Of a stretch of DNA of 64,000 nucleotides, positions 37,438-48,000 are shown piece by piece (positions within the stretch are counted from its first letter, which is position 1; every line of letters begins with the position of its first letter). The stretch lies in contig NZ_CP030840.1 of assembly GCF_003330725.1 (NCBI RefSeq), positions 3,844,001 to 3,908,000 of the forward strand, given 5' to 3'. The stretch is from Acidisarcina polymorpha. GTDB lineage: Bacteria; Acidobacteriota; Terriglobia; Terriglobales; Acidobacteriaceae. Both the position numbers and the translations under genes were made by a program. The notes under the pieces are model-generated. The model searched no databases, was not told where the DNA came from, and saw nothing but the letters and a program-made list of their open reading frames with translations.

Positions 37438-38974
37438 AAAGGACATCGAAAATCAGACAACAGGTCGAACGATTGCTTGCGCCGCCAAGTCGCCGAACTC
37501 CGAGCCTACACATGCACGGAAATGATCGGCAAAAAAGACGGTTTAGTGAGATGGAGTGGCTGATAGAGCCAGCCGCCGCATGCGTAAAGCCAGGCACATG
37601 CGGACACTTTGTTGCATTTTGAAGCTAAACCTGATGCTGCGCCAGGAATCTATTCATGAGGCTTCGGTAAACTTCAGCTAGACATCCGGTGGGAAACAGA
37701 AAGCTCTACAAGTTAAGACAAAATACACTCTTTCGAAAAGCCGAAGAATGCTCGATTACCGACTACCTAATGTCAAATTTGCTACTGAGAGTATGAGTTC
37801 TGTAGATCGTTTCGATACGAGCAAGATACCACAAATCCAATAAAATGAAAGATATTTTATAGCGATTCTAGGTAAATTTTGCGCTTTGCGGCGCGCCGGA
37901 AAACAGTCACGCCAAGGCTATCGAAATCTCCTCCGTTTCCAGTGGATTGGTGGCGTTGCGGCACATCGCCAATGCCGGAACATTGAGTCTGACTCGGCGT
38001 AGCGCCTGGTAGGTCTTGCGGTCTCATCCCTGGGCGATTCGGGTTCGTCCTTCGTGGATTGATCTGTCTGTTATTGGAACACCGGTTAGTAATCTCCCCC
38101 TTCGACTTCGGCTTTCGCCGCCCGGCCGGATCTGCCCAGCCGGAGGAGAAGATGCAGCAAGGTCCAACCGCGAGAGATGTCAAGAGAAATGGATGTCGAT
38201 GCGGAGCGCATCTCTCGAATGGCTCGAACCCAGAGACTCTCTCGCCACGTTGATTCCACAGAAAAAAGGAAGAAGCCAACATCAAGGAGCCGGACGCGAG
38301 GCTGGCCTTTTCTCTGAATGTGCAGCTCTCGGATCATCCGTAGGCAACGCGCCGGCGGTCTTCCATTTAGGGCGCACAGCGATTTCCAGATGATCAAGTA
38401 ACCATCGTAACTGGAATGCTGAGGAGAAGGCCGAAATATCAATATGGTCTAGCTAATCTCGACGTCAGCGCTCTTGATCTTAGATGCCTTCATGTTTATA
38501 AGAATTTAATCAAAGATAGGGGGGAAGATATTCCAGTTAGATTTCACCGGGATTTCCAATTAAGGAATCCATCCTTAAACTCAGCCCCGGAGACAGTCAT
38601 CTTTAGCGATAAAGTCTCGATTTAATAGAGTTATTTGCGTCGTCATTTGAGGTCAAAACATTACCTTTGTCATTAACACTCAATAATCAAGATCACAAAA
38701 GTGACGCTGTGTAACTTCTAACTGTTGAAGAAACTCCGGTCTCAATGTAGGCTCATCTCAACATACATTTTGAACGAAGCTGTGCAAACAACTTATCCGT
38801 TTTTTGACGGATTTGAGCGGGATCATTTCTGTGGTCCGCGCTCTTGCTATTACCGTGTCTAGGGACACTGCCCGGGTTAACGCTGAACAATTCACTGCCG
38901 AATAGGCGAGAGAAGCCTTTGCTTCTTCGTGCGCGGAGTCGTGCGCAGAAGTGGGGCGTAATCAGGGGTGTCCG
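37438..38974. other. Long non-coding region between divergent exported-protein genes
   Basis: About 1.5 kb without a convincing gene. The outer parts (37,620-37,860 and 38,400-38,760) are AT-rich and probably hold the divergent promoters. The middle (about 37,860-38,400) is GC-richer and has overlapping open frames on both strands (for example 37857-38285 minus), none with a ribosome site or recognisable domain; it may be remnant DNA of a lost gene. A small stem AGAAGC-CTTT-GCTTCT and a repeated GTGCGC lie close to the DUF1800 gene. Confidence 0.5.
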
Positions 38975-41900
38975 ATGATAGACCGCAAGAGTTCGCGCCA
39001 GAAGTTTCTTACCGTTCGTACTCTTCTCATCCTGTTGATGATTCATTGTGGCGCTCCTGTCCGTTGTTTATGGGCGAGCGTCTCCTCGACTCCAGCCGCG
39101 ACCCGCCAGACGATTCGACTTGTGGCCGATGACGTGGACGGAACCAATACGGGAACTGGCCGGCTGGGAGTGGCAATCACTCTCTCGGCGATCGTCACCG
39201 GCACAGCTCATCAGGTTGTGGCTTGGCGAGTTGAGGGGGGCGGAAGTCTCGCCGCTTCAGGATCCGATGCCGAGCATGCGATCTACACGCCGCCGCTCAC
39301 GATGCCGACTGGTCAGACTGTTACGATCACTGCTTATTTGAAAACGCTGCCCTCCGTAACCACGTCGTATACGATCACTCTTCTGAATCCTGTCCCGAGC
39401 ATTGCGGCCTCACGCGGTGTGACGCCGACTACACTCCTGGTCGGCGGGACACAGAAGGTCTTTCTTGCGGGCTCCGGCTTCGTCCCCGGGATGACAGCGC
39501 TGGCGGGCGGCACGGTTCTTCCGGTCACCTACAAGGACTATAACGACGCCAGCGTCGAAGTGCCGGTGTCAGCAACCGCAAGTGGAACGCTTTCACTCCA
39601 GGTAGAAAATCCAAGTCCCGGCGGAGGTAGAGGGACTGCCGTTGCCGTGCCAGTGGCCACACCGGCGATCACGTTGACGGCGCGCGACGGCGACGGGACA
39701 AATACCGGCACAGCGGATTTGACTGAAAATGTGGATATGGCTGCGGCGGTTAGCGGCTCGCTTTCCACGGCGGTTACATGGGCGGTTACGGGGAGCGGGT
39801 CGATCTCGACGGCAGGCATCTATATGCCGCCCAGCCTCATGCCCACCGATCGCGTCGTCACCATTCGGGCATCGCTCGCCGTCAATCCGGCGATCACTGC
39901 CACGTATACGTTGAGCCTGGTCAACCCGGCTCCAACGATCAGCGCCTCATTGCCCGCCCAGACTCCAGCCGGCACTACGACGACACTGAATTTGACCGGC
40001 ACCGGATTTGTCCCTGGAACAACGGTGGCGACCAGCCAGGGCACGGTAACGGCAACCTATCAATCCCCGACGTCCATGGTGGCTCAACTTACAGTGCCAG
40101 AGACTGCTTCTGGAACGGTTCTCTTGCGGGCGCAGAATCCCGCTCCCGGCGGGGGCACGGGCGCCGCTCTTCAGGTCTCTGTTTGGATCGTTCGACTCAC
40201 CGCCACGAACTCAGATGGAGTCAACAGCGGTACCGCCCGGCTAGGGGTGCCGGTCAATCTCACTGCCACTTCAAAGTCGGGTACACACAAAGTCATCGCG
40301 TGGGTGTTGCACGGGCCGGGTACTCTGACCCCGAGCGGCTCTGACGCAAATTACGCGGTCTACGTCCCGCCAGTGATCATGCCGGCGAATGCAAACGTAA
40401 GCATAGGCGTCTCCATGCTTTCCTATCCAAGCGTAGATGCTTCCTACTCGATGACTCTGATCAATCCTGTCCCCGGCATTTCCGCGGCGAATGGAGTTAC
40501 ACCGAGCCAACTGTTGACTGGCGGTACGCAACCGGTCGCCCTTCTGGGTACCGGATTTGTTCCCGGGATGACAGTAGCGGTGAACGGTACGACCACCGTG
40601 CCAACCGCGTTCACCGATTATAACCACGCCTCCGCGCAGATACCGGTGGCGGCCAATGCAACAGGGAGCGTGTTCATTCAGTTACAGAATCCAGGGCCGG
40701 GCGGCGGGGCTGGCGCTGGCTTTAATGTTGCCGTCGCCCAGAATACCATTGCGTTGACTGCCTCGAACGCCGTTGGGGAGAACACCGTGACCGCAGCTCT
40801 CGGCACGACTGTGACGATGACGGCTATGGTCGCCGGATCGGAACAGACGGCGGTGACCTGGAGCGTCAACGGCGCGGGCTCGATCTCGAGCGGTGGCATT
40901 TACTCCGCGCCTGCCGCCCTGCCCACCGCGACGTTGGTGACGGTCAACGCGGCATTGACCTCAAATCCTGCAATCACGGCCTCCTATCAGCTGAGCGTAA
41001 TCAATCCCACGCCGGTCATTAGCTCGATGGCCCCCTATGAGATTCCAGCAGGGGAGACGACAGCGGTAACTCTCAACGGCAGTGGCTTTGTTCCGAGCAC
41101 GGTGATCTTTGTAAACAACACCGCCGTGAATGCAACTTATCTATCCGCCACGACAATGATTGCGCAGATGGCACTTCCAGCGGGCGCTTCTGGCAATATC
41201 TCGGTCCAGGGCCAGAATCCGCTTCCTGGTGGAGGCGCTGGGCCTCAGACGCAAGAGGCGATCGTTTCGCCCATCAGCGCAACGGCAGCGGCACGGATTC
41301 TCGATCAGACGACCTTCGGGCCAACCGCTGCATTGATTGGTCACGTTCAGCAGAAAGGCGTCGCCGCGTGGCTGGAAGAGCAATTCAATACCCCAATGAC
41401 ATCGCTGGCAGATGTCCCTCTTCCAACTCCTGTTTATTGCATTGATGCTGATATCTGTGCCGAGTCGGAATGGTGGAGGGCGGTGCTCACCGGCAACGAT
41501 CAATTGCGACAGAGGGTTGCCTTCGCGCTAAGTGAACTATTCGTCGTCTCGACTAACAACGTCGAGGGGCGCGGTATCACTAACTATGCCAATATCTTCG
41601 CCAACGATGCCTTTGGCAATTGGTCCACGATCATGCGCGATGTTACCCTCTCGCCGGCGATGTCGATCTACTTGAACATGCTCAACAGTCGTAAGGCTAT
41701 AGGAACCCAAATCGCGAACGAGAATTTTGCCCGGGAGAACATGCAGTTATTCAACCTGGGACTCTATCTTCTCAATCAGGACGGAAGTCAGCAGCTGGAT
41801 GGGAGCGGAAATCCAATCCCAACCTATACAGAGGCCGAAGTTCAGGCCTTCGCAAGAATTTTTACCGGTTGGACCTTTGCGAATCCCGATGGGTCGATTC

Positions 41901-42778
41901 CCGGCGATTTGATTGGCACGGCGAACTACTATCATCCGTTGGTTCCAATCGAGCGTTGGCACGACACCTCTGCAAAGACGCTCTTGAACGGGGAGCCCGT
42001 GAACGCCGGACAGTCAGCAGAGCAGGATCTCGCGCAGGGGCTCGCTAATGTATTTGAGCACCCCAACCTACCGCCTTTCGTATGCACTCAACTGATCAAA
42101 CATCTGGTAACCAGTAATCCTAGCCCTGGCTATATCTCTCGAGTTGCGGCCGTATTCATCAACAATGGCAACAATGTTCGAGGCGATATGAAGGCGGTCT
42201 TGACGGCCATTTTGACTGACCCGGAAGCTCGGGCCGGGGACAGCGAACCTGCAGTTGATGGCGGTCATCTGCGGGAGCCCATCCTCTGGATGACAGCGGT
42301 CATGAGGGGGCTGGGAGTTGTCAGTATAGATCCCAACGACGACTACCATCGGCTGTCCGATTATTCGTTGGCTTTGAGCGAAGTGCCATACAGCGCGTCG
42401 AGCGTTTTCAACTTCTATCCTCCGAGCTACACAATTGCAGACCCACTCGTCACCAACGCTCGATTAAGCGCGCCAGAATTCGCGCTCGAAAACACAGGCA
42501 GCGTGATGGATAGGCTCACCCTGGCCGACCATCTGCTGAACAACCGAATTATCAGCTTCAACGTGGATCTGAGTGCCACAAGCCCACTGGGCCACCTGGC
42601 CTCCAACCCCGATGCGCTTATCGATCGCCTTAGTTTGATCTTTCTGCATGCCAACATAGATAGCTATTCTCACACCACTATCAAGAATGCCATCAGTTCA
42701 CTCAAGGATATGTCGCAGCGCGTAAGGATAGCCGCATTTCTGGTCATTGGTTCTTCATCGTACAAAATCTTGAACTAA
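38975..42778 (+). CDS. Exported DUF1800 protein with four Ig/TIG composite modules, copy 1
   Basis: A 1267-residue exported protein. Following a signal peptide (LTVRTLLILLMIHCGAPV), residues about 49-765 contain four modules. Each joins an Ig-like part (DGTNTGTARLG...TWxVxGxGSI...YTPPxxMPT) to a TIG/IPT-like part (LTGxGFVPGT...QNPxPGGGxG). Residues about 770-1267 are the DUF1800 domain, starting AARILDQTTFGPT, with QLRQRVAFALSELFVVS and FARENMQLFNLGLYLLNQDG. DUF1800 has no established function. ATG 38975 has AGGGGTG just upstream. It is followed by a DUF1501 gene 78 bases away, the usual partner. Confidence 0.9.
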   Translation: MIDRKSSRQKFLTVRTLLILLMIHCGAPVRCLWASVSSTPAATRQTIRLVADDVDGTNTGTGRLGVAITLSAIVTGTAHQVVAWRVEGGGSLAASGSDAEHAIYTPPLTMPTGQTVTITAYLKTLPSVTTSYTITLLNPVPSIAASRGVTPTTLLVGGTQKVFLAGSGFVPGMTALAGGTVLPVTYKDYNDASVEVPVSATASGTLSLQVENPSPGGGRGTAVAVPVATPAITLTARDGDGTNTGTADLTENVDMAAAVSGSLSTAVTWAVTGSGSISTAGIYMPPSLMPTDRVVTIRASLAVNPAITATYTLSLVNPAPTISASLPAQTPAGTTTTLNLTGTGFVPGTTVATSQGTVTATYQSPTSMVAQLTVPETASGTVLLRAQNPAPGGGTGAALQVSVWIVRLTATNSDGVNSGTARLGVPVNLTATSKSGTHKVIAWVLHGPGTLTPSGSDANYAVYVPPVIMPANANVSIGVSMLSYPSVDASYSMTLINPVPGISAANGVTPSQLLTGGTQPVALLGTGFVPGMTVAVNGTTTVPTAFTDYNHASAQIPVAANATGSVFIQLQNPGPGGGAGAGFNVAVAQNTIALTASNAVGENTVTAALGTTVTMTAMVAGSEQTAVTWSVNGAGSISSGGIYSAPAALPTATLVTVNAALTSNPAITASYQLSVINPTPVISSMAPYEIPAGETTAVTLNGSGFVPSTVIFVNNTAVNATYLSATTMIAQMALPAGASGNISVQGQNPLPGGGAGPQTQEAIVSPISATAAARILDQTTFGPTAALIGHVQQKGVAAWLEEQFNTPMTSLADVPLPTPVYCIDADICAESEWWRAVLTGNDQLRQRVAFALSELFVVSTNNVEGRGITNYANIFANDAFGNWSTIMRDVTLSPAMSIYLNMLNSRKAIGTQIANENFARENMQLFNLGLYLLNQDGSQQLDGSGNPIPTYTEAEVQAFARIFTGWTFANPDGSIPGDLIGTANYYHPLVPIERWHDTSAKTLLNGEPVNAGQSAEQDLAQGLANVFEHPNLPPFVCTQLIKHLVTSNPSPGYISRVAAVFINNGNNVRGDMKAVLTAILTDPEARAGDSEPAVDGGHLREPILWMTAVMRGLGVVSIDPNDDYHRLSDYSLALSEVPYSASSVFNFYPPSYTIADPLVTNARLSAPEFALENTGSVMDRLTLADHLLNNRIISFNVDLSATSPLGHLASNPDALIDRLSLIFLHANIDSYSHTTIKNAISSLKDMSQRVRIAAFLVIGSSSYKILN
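39119..41262 (+). repeat. A-B-A-B array of Ig+TIG modules in DUF1800 copy 1
   Basis: Equivalent Leu codons at 39119, 39674, 40196 and 40754 give module lengths of 185, 174 and 186 residues before the fourth. Modules 1 and 3 share GGTQ and GFVPGMT features with AxYxPP; modules 2 and 4 share GSIS..GIY and PAGxTT. The array is therefore a duplicated two-module unit of about 360 residues. Confidence 0.8.
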
Positions 42779-42856
42779 AGACATGAGAGTGAGTATCGCG
42801 AGCCACTCGGCTCGCACTCCGCAAAGCCAAGCTACACCCAGGAAGAGAGGAAACCC

Positions 42857-44239
42857 ATGAGTCTCAATCGTCGCACTTTCATTCGATCCGCCGCGCTGGC
42901 AGCTACCGGGCACTTCGCCGGTCTGCGTCCGTTCGGCGCCATGAACGCGCTTGCGCAAGGGGCATTTCCGGACTACAAGGCACTTGTTTGCATTTTCCTC
43001 TTTGGTGGCAACGACGCCAATAATACCGTCATTCCCCTTGGCTCGGGCGACAATGGGTACGCCAACTATGCAAGCATCCGGGGATCGCTTGCATTATCCG
43101 CCAGCTCGCTGTTGCCGCTCGGCCTCGGCGCGAATGGAGAATTTGGCCTGCATCCAAGTCTCAACAATCCTACCTATGGCGGCTTACAATCATTATTCAA
43201 CAGCGGCAAGGCGGCCATTGTCGCAAATGTCGGAACATTGGTCGCTCCAACCACTCCCGCGTCCTTTCAAAACCAATCGGTTCCGGTTCCTAACAATCTT
43301 TTTTCCCACCCTGATCAACAGCTCGAATGGCAGAATGCCGAACAGAATGGGGCATACCCTTCGGGTTGGGCAGGGCGACTGGCCGATACCTGGGGAAGCA
43401 CCTATGGAACTAATCCCCAGATACCGCTAATCACATCCCTGGCCGGGGACAGCCTGTTTTGTAATGGCAGTCTCACCTCCCCAGTCGCCGTGGCCCCTGG
43501 AAATCTCTCTGGTGCGTCTTGTTCAGAAGGCGCGGCGTGCAATGTACGCAACTCGGCAGCGCAACTACTGGCCAACTTTCAGAGCGGGTTTTCGCTGGTT
43601 CAAGCGGACATGGGCATAACCAGGAATGCATATACCTATATGAAGCACATGGCATCTGCCGTGCAGTCAGCTCCCGTAGTGAACACCCCCTTCCCGCCAG
43701 CAAACCCCCTGGCCGCCCAACTGCAACAGATTGCCCAGATTATTGCTGCGCGTTCGGCGCTCGGGGTGCAGAGGCAGATCTTCTTTGCCAGCCTGGGAAA
43801 TTTTGACACTCACGCTAACCAACTCTCAATCCAGAGTCAGCTATTATCCTTCGTCGGCCCAGCCATGGCTTCGTTCTACGCGGCTACAGAGGAGTTAGGG
43901 CTTGCAAATTCGGTGACCAGTTTCACTATGTCGGATTTTAGCCGCGCCTTCGAGCCAAATTCTAATTACGGAACCGATCATGCCTGGGGCAGCCACCACT
44001 TTGTCGTCGGAGGCGCAGTGGCGGGCGGTCAAATCTATGGCACCTTCCCGACTTTGGCTTTAGGTGGCCCGAACGACTCGGGAACCAACGGACGGTGGGT
44101 GCCGACGACTGCCTCCTTCCAATACGCGGCGCAGCTGGCCTCCTGGTTTGGCGTGACTTCCGCGCAACTTCCAATACTCTTCCCGTACCTTCAACCGAAT
44201 ATTTTCCCGCCCCCAGCTAATCTCGCGTTTATGGGCTGA
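42857..44239 (+). CDS. DUF1501 protein with Tat signal, copy 1
   Basis: A 460-residue DUF1501 protein, a family distantly related to the alkaline phosphatase/sulfatase fold but with no proven reaction. The N-terminus RRTFIRSAALAATGHFAG is a twin-arginine signal, implying export of a folded, possibly metal-containing protein. Family motifs are CIFLFGGNDANNTVIP (about 37-52), NFDTHANQLS, SDFSRAF and the late GTDHAWGSHHFVVGGAV. It pairs with the preceding DUF1800 gene. RBS AGGAAGAGAGG precedes ATG 42857. Confidence 0.9.
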   Translation: MSLNRRTFIRSAALAATGHFAGLRPFGAMNALAQGAFPDYKALVCIFLFGGNDANNTVIPLGSGDNGYANYASIRGSLALSASSLLPLGLGANGEFGLHPSLNNPTYGGLQSLFNSGKAAIVANVGTLVAPTTPASFQNQSVPVPNNLFSHPDQQLEWQNAEQNGAYPSGWAGRLADTWGSTYGTNPQIPLITSLAGDSLFCNGSLTSPVAVAPGNLSGASCSEGAACNVRNSAAQLLANFQSGFSLVQADMGITRNAYTYMKHMASAVQSAPVVNTPFPPANPLAAQLQQIAQIIAARSALGVQRQIFFASLGNFDTHANQLSIQSQLLSFVGPAMASFYAATEELGLANSVTSFTMSDFSRAFEPNSNYGTDHAWGSHHFVVGGAVAGGQIYGTFPTLALGGPNDSGTNGRWVPTTASFQYAAQLASWFGVTSAQLPILFPYLQPNIFPPPANLAFMG

Positions 44240-45003
44240 GGTGTCGTAATCAAGTAGGAGTGGCTTTGCGGTCGCAGACGCCACTCCGTTGTTCCCTGCG
44301 CATGATTGTCCACGTCACCCGATGCACCCCGCGCATTTGCCTCCTCGGCGCAGAAGATAGCAGCGCCCGCTCTGGCAGCCCTACACGTCAGCGTCTCTGA
44401 GCGCCCCTTCCAGATTTCCCTCCTGTTTAGCCTCATATATGTATGGTTTAGCAAGCCGAGTGAGCAATCCAGCTATCGCCTTAAATTGCTTATGCCAGCG
44501 AATGATGGTCTGCCCCTTAGCCAATGCTCAACAGCAGGTTGGCATGACTTTCGTAACGTAAACACGGCCTCGGGCACGAACCGAACTCCCTCTCGCTGCA
44601 TCAAATTCGCCTCCATAACAAGAGTCTTATCTCCATAAGACTAGTTAGTAACATTAGATATAAAATCCATTACCTTGGTAATTTTATTATTTATTGAAAC
44701 ACTCCTGTGAGCCGAAAATTACTTCATAGTTGACAGTAAAGAACGCTGTCGATCGCTAATAAAGATTTTATCAAGTAAGTGGCACTTTGAGTTATATAAC
44801 ATGACCGGTGTACCTCTGTCTTTGGTCCGCCGGGATTGATATAACTTGGTGTTTTTGTTGCCGACTGCTTGTTGATCCGCCTGGTGCGACGGTTAAGCCA
44901 ATTCCAAACTTGAACATTCGGTGATCCCCCGTCTCAGAGCTGTGCGTGCTGGGGTCATGGGGACCTCGTGTCCGAAAACCTAATTAAGCTGAGGGAGTAC
45001 ATC
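44240..45003. other. AT-rich gap between the two DUF1800-DUF1501 pairs
   Basis: 764 bases. The left end holds a terminator-like hairpin (44257-44287). From 44,640 the DNA is strongly AT-rich and contains the perfect dyad ATTACC-TT-GGTAAT (44669-44682) and a TTGACA hexamer near 44737. No gene is supported. It probably contains the promoter of the second pair. Confidence 0.5.
44257..44287 (+). terminator. Hairpin after DUF1501 copy 1
   Basis: GGAGTGGC (44257-44264) pairs perfectly with GCCACTCC (44280-44287), and the loop contains a second small stem TGCG-GT-CGCA. It lies 17 bases after the stop and is followed by GTTGTT, a weak T run. Confidence 0.6.
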
Positions 45004-48000
45004 GTGCAGTCAAACAAGTATACGTCCAATCTGCCCAGAATCATTGCAAGGCTGTCTTTGCTTGCAGTTGCACTTACAATGTTAGTAACAACGATGTACT
45101 CCCAGGGGCAGCAAACAATTCAGATCACCGCGACGAATCCGGATGGAACGAACACCGGAACCGCCCGGGTCGGAGTGCCGGTCAGCCTCGTGGCAACGGT
45201 ATCCGCGGGTCCATACCAAGTGGTCAATTGGAGTATTACCGGCGGCGGTAGTGTCTCCGCGACCAGTAACTCGGCTGCGACCTATACGCCGCCTCTAACT
45301 ATGCCCTCAAGCACCAGCGTCACGATTACGGCATATCTGCATTCGGCGCCATCGGTGACGCAATCTTATGCGCTGTCGCTGATCTACCCGGTACCCTCGG
45401 TCACTTCAACCGCCATTCCGCAGGCGGAGCCGGGCTACACCTATACCAACACAAATGTGAACGGAGTCGGCTTTGTTCCGGGCACCGTAGTGAGCGCCAA
45501 TGGGGCTGCGCTGACGACGACCTACAAGGATTGGAACCACGTATCGGTTACGCTTCCGACACCGGCGACTGCGAGCGGCTTCCTCACTCTCCAGGCCGCT
45601 AACCCAACTCCGGGAGGAGGATCGGGGGCAAGCTACAATCAGCCGGTTCAGCCCACATCGATCGTACTTACGGCCACGAATCCGGATGGCACGAACACCG
45701 GAACGGCCAGATTAGGCGTGAATGTCAATGTGGCTGCAGTGGTATCCGGATCGGTTTCGAAGACCGTCACCTGGAGTGTTACTGGATCCGGTTCTATTTC
45801 AGGTAGTGGGGTGTACACTCCACCGAGTTCCATGCCTACCAATGGAAACGTCACTATTACGGCGACCCTGACCTCAAATCCCGCGGTCTCAACTCCCTAT
45901 CCGCTGACGCTTGTCAATCCGGCGCCGGTAATCACGAGCATGAGCCCGCTGAATGCTCCTGCGGGTTCGACGATAGCGGTAACGCTGACCGGTCATGGGT
46001 TCGTTCCCGGAACCACGATCGTCTCGAACGTCGGTTCCATCGGAAGCACGACCTATCAATCGCCGACCTCAGTAGTCGCTCAATTGACTCTTCCTGCCTC
46101 GGCAACGGGCAATCTTTCGTTGCAGGCGCAGAACCCCGCTCCCGGCGGCGGTCTGGGAGCAGCTTTGCAGTCGGCGATCTCCACTTTGCAGATCACGGCG
46201 ACGAATGCTGCCGGCACTAATACCGGTACGGCCCAACTGGGTGTGCCCGTGAATCTGACGGCGACGGTGGCGAACTCGCAATATGCGGTCATTTCCTGGA
46301 CGCTGCAAGGCGCCGGAACGCTAGTCCGGAGTGGCAATAATGGTCAATACGCGACCTACACCGCTCCAACTACAATGCCTTCGAATACGAACGTTTCAAT
46401 CACTGCATCTTTGTCGTCGTATTCAGCGTTGGCAACCACTTACGCAATCAGTCTTGGCAATCCCATCCCTTCGGTAGCATCGGCAACTCCGACACAACTA
46501 TTGACGGGCGGAACGCAGTCGGTTGCGTTAGCTGGATCTGGATTCATGCCTGGAACCGTGGTCCTCTTCAACGGAGCCTCGCTGCCGACAACTTATACGA
46601 ATTACAACTCGGCGACAGTCCAAGTACCGGTAGCGGCGAATGCAACGGGCACGCTGAGCCTTCAAGTGCAAAATCCGAGCCCCGGTGGGGGTACCGGCAA
46701 CACGTTTACTGAATCCGTGATGCCTAACACCATTAGCCTTACGGCGACCGATGCCGACGGCACCAACACCGGCACGGCGGAGCTGAGCACCAACGTCTCA
46801 ATGGTTGCGGCTGTGAGCGGGTCCGAACAGACGGCAGTGAACTGGAGTGTGGCCGGAGCTGGCTCTATCTCGAGCAACGGGGTCTACACCGCGCCGGCGG
46901 CGCTTCCAACCAACACCGCAGTGACCATCACTGCTGCGCTGGCGTCCAACCCCGCAATTACGGCGAGCTATTCATTGAACGTTATTAATCCCATCGCGGT
47001 CATCAGCGGCTCCAGTCCGTCTCTTGCTCCTGCCGGAGAGTCGACGGCCATCACCTTCACCGGTACCGGATTCGTCCCGAGCACGGTGGTCCTGGTGAAC
47101 AATACGCCGGTGCCGACGACCTATCAGTCGGCGACATCGGTGGTTGCCGAGGTGACGGTATCGCCAAGCGACACCGGAAACCTCTCCATCACCGCCCAAA
47201 ATCCCGCGCCTGGGGGTGGCACGAGCCTCTTCTATCTGGAGTCGATCTCGGCGTCGCTCGGCGTCAGAGCAGCGGCCCGGATCCTCGATCAGACGACGTT
47301 TGGACCTACCAGCGCATTGATCTCGCATGTTCAGCAAGAGGGGATCGATGCCTGGCTATCGGAGCAGTTCAACACCCCACAGACAGTATTGGCTCCGGTT
47401 TATTCAACCCACCCTTCTTATTGCAGCGCAGCTGAATACTGCACCGAGTCAGAGTGGTACCAGGCGGTGCTAACGGGCAACGATCAACTCCGCCAGAGAG
47501 TAGCCTTCGCACTGAGCGAGCTCTATGTCATCTCGGCGTTCCCGATCACCGGAGTCGGGGTCACTCCGTACATCAACATGCTGGCGGCCGACGCCTTCAC
47601 CAACTGGCACCAGATCATGACCGACGTGACGTTGTCGCCGGCCATGGGCATTTACCTGGACATGCTGGACAGCCACTCGCCGACCGGAACTGAGATAGCC
47701 GACGAGAACTACGCGCGGGAGTTCATGCAGTTATTCAACATGGGAATCTACCTTCTGAACCAGGACGGCAGCTTGCAGCTGGATGGCAACGGAAATCCGA
47801 TCCCTGCCTACACCGAAGCCCAGGTGGAGGCGTTCGCCCGGGCCTTTACCGGCTGGACCTACGCCAATGCGGATGGTTCTACGCCATCTTCTCTGATCGG
47901 CGTGCCCAACTACTTTCATCCCATGGTGGCCGTCGAGGCCGACCATGATACGAATCCCAAAACACTCTTGAACGATACGGATCCCACGTCGTACAAAGGG

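Noticed and set aside
37857-38285. A 142-residue minus-strand frame in the non-coding gap
   Set aside because: No ribosome site, no recognisable domain, biased composition; mentioned only as a possible remnant.
39119-47241. Repeated modules considered as a CRISPR or tandem DNA array
   Set aside because: The repeats are about 540 bases long and protein-coding, with diverged nucleotide sequence; no short direct repeats with spacers are present.
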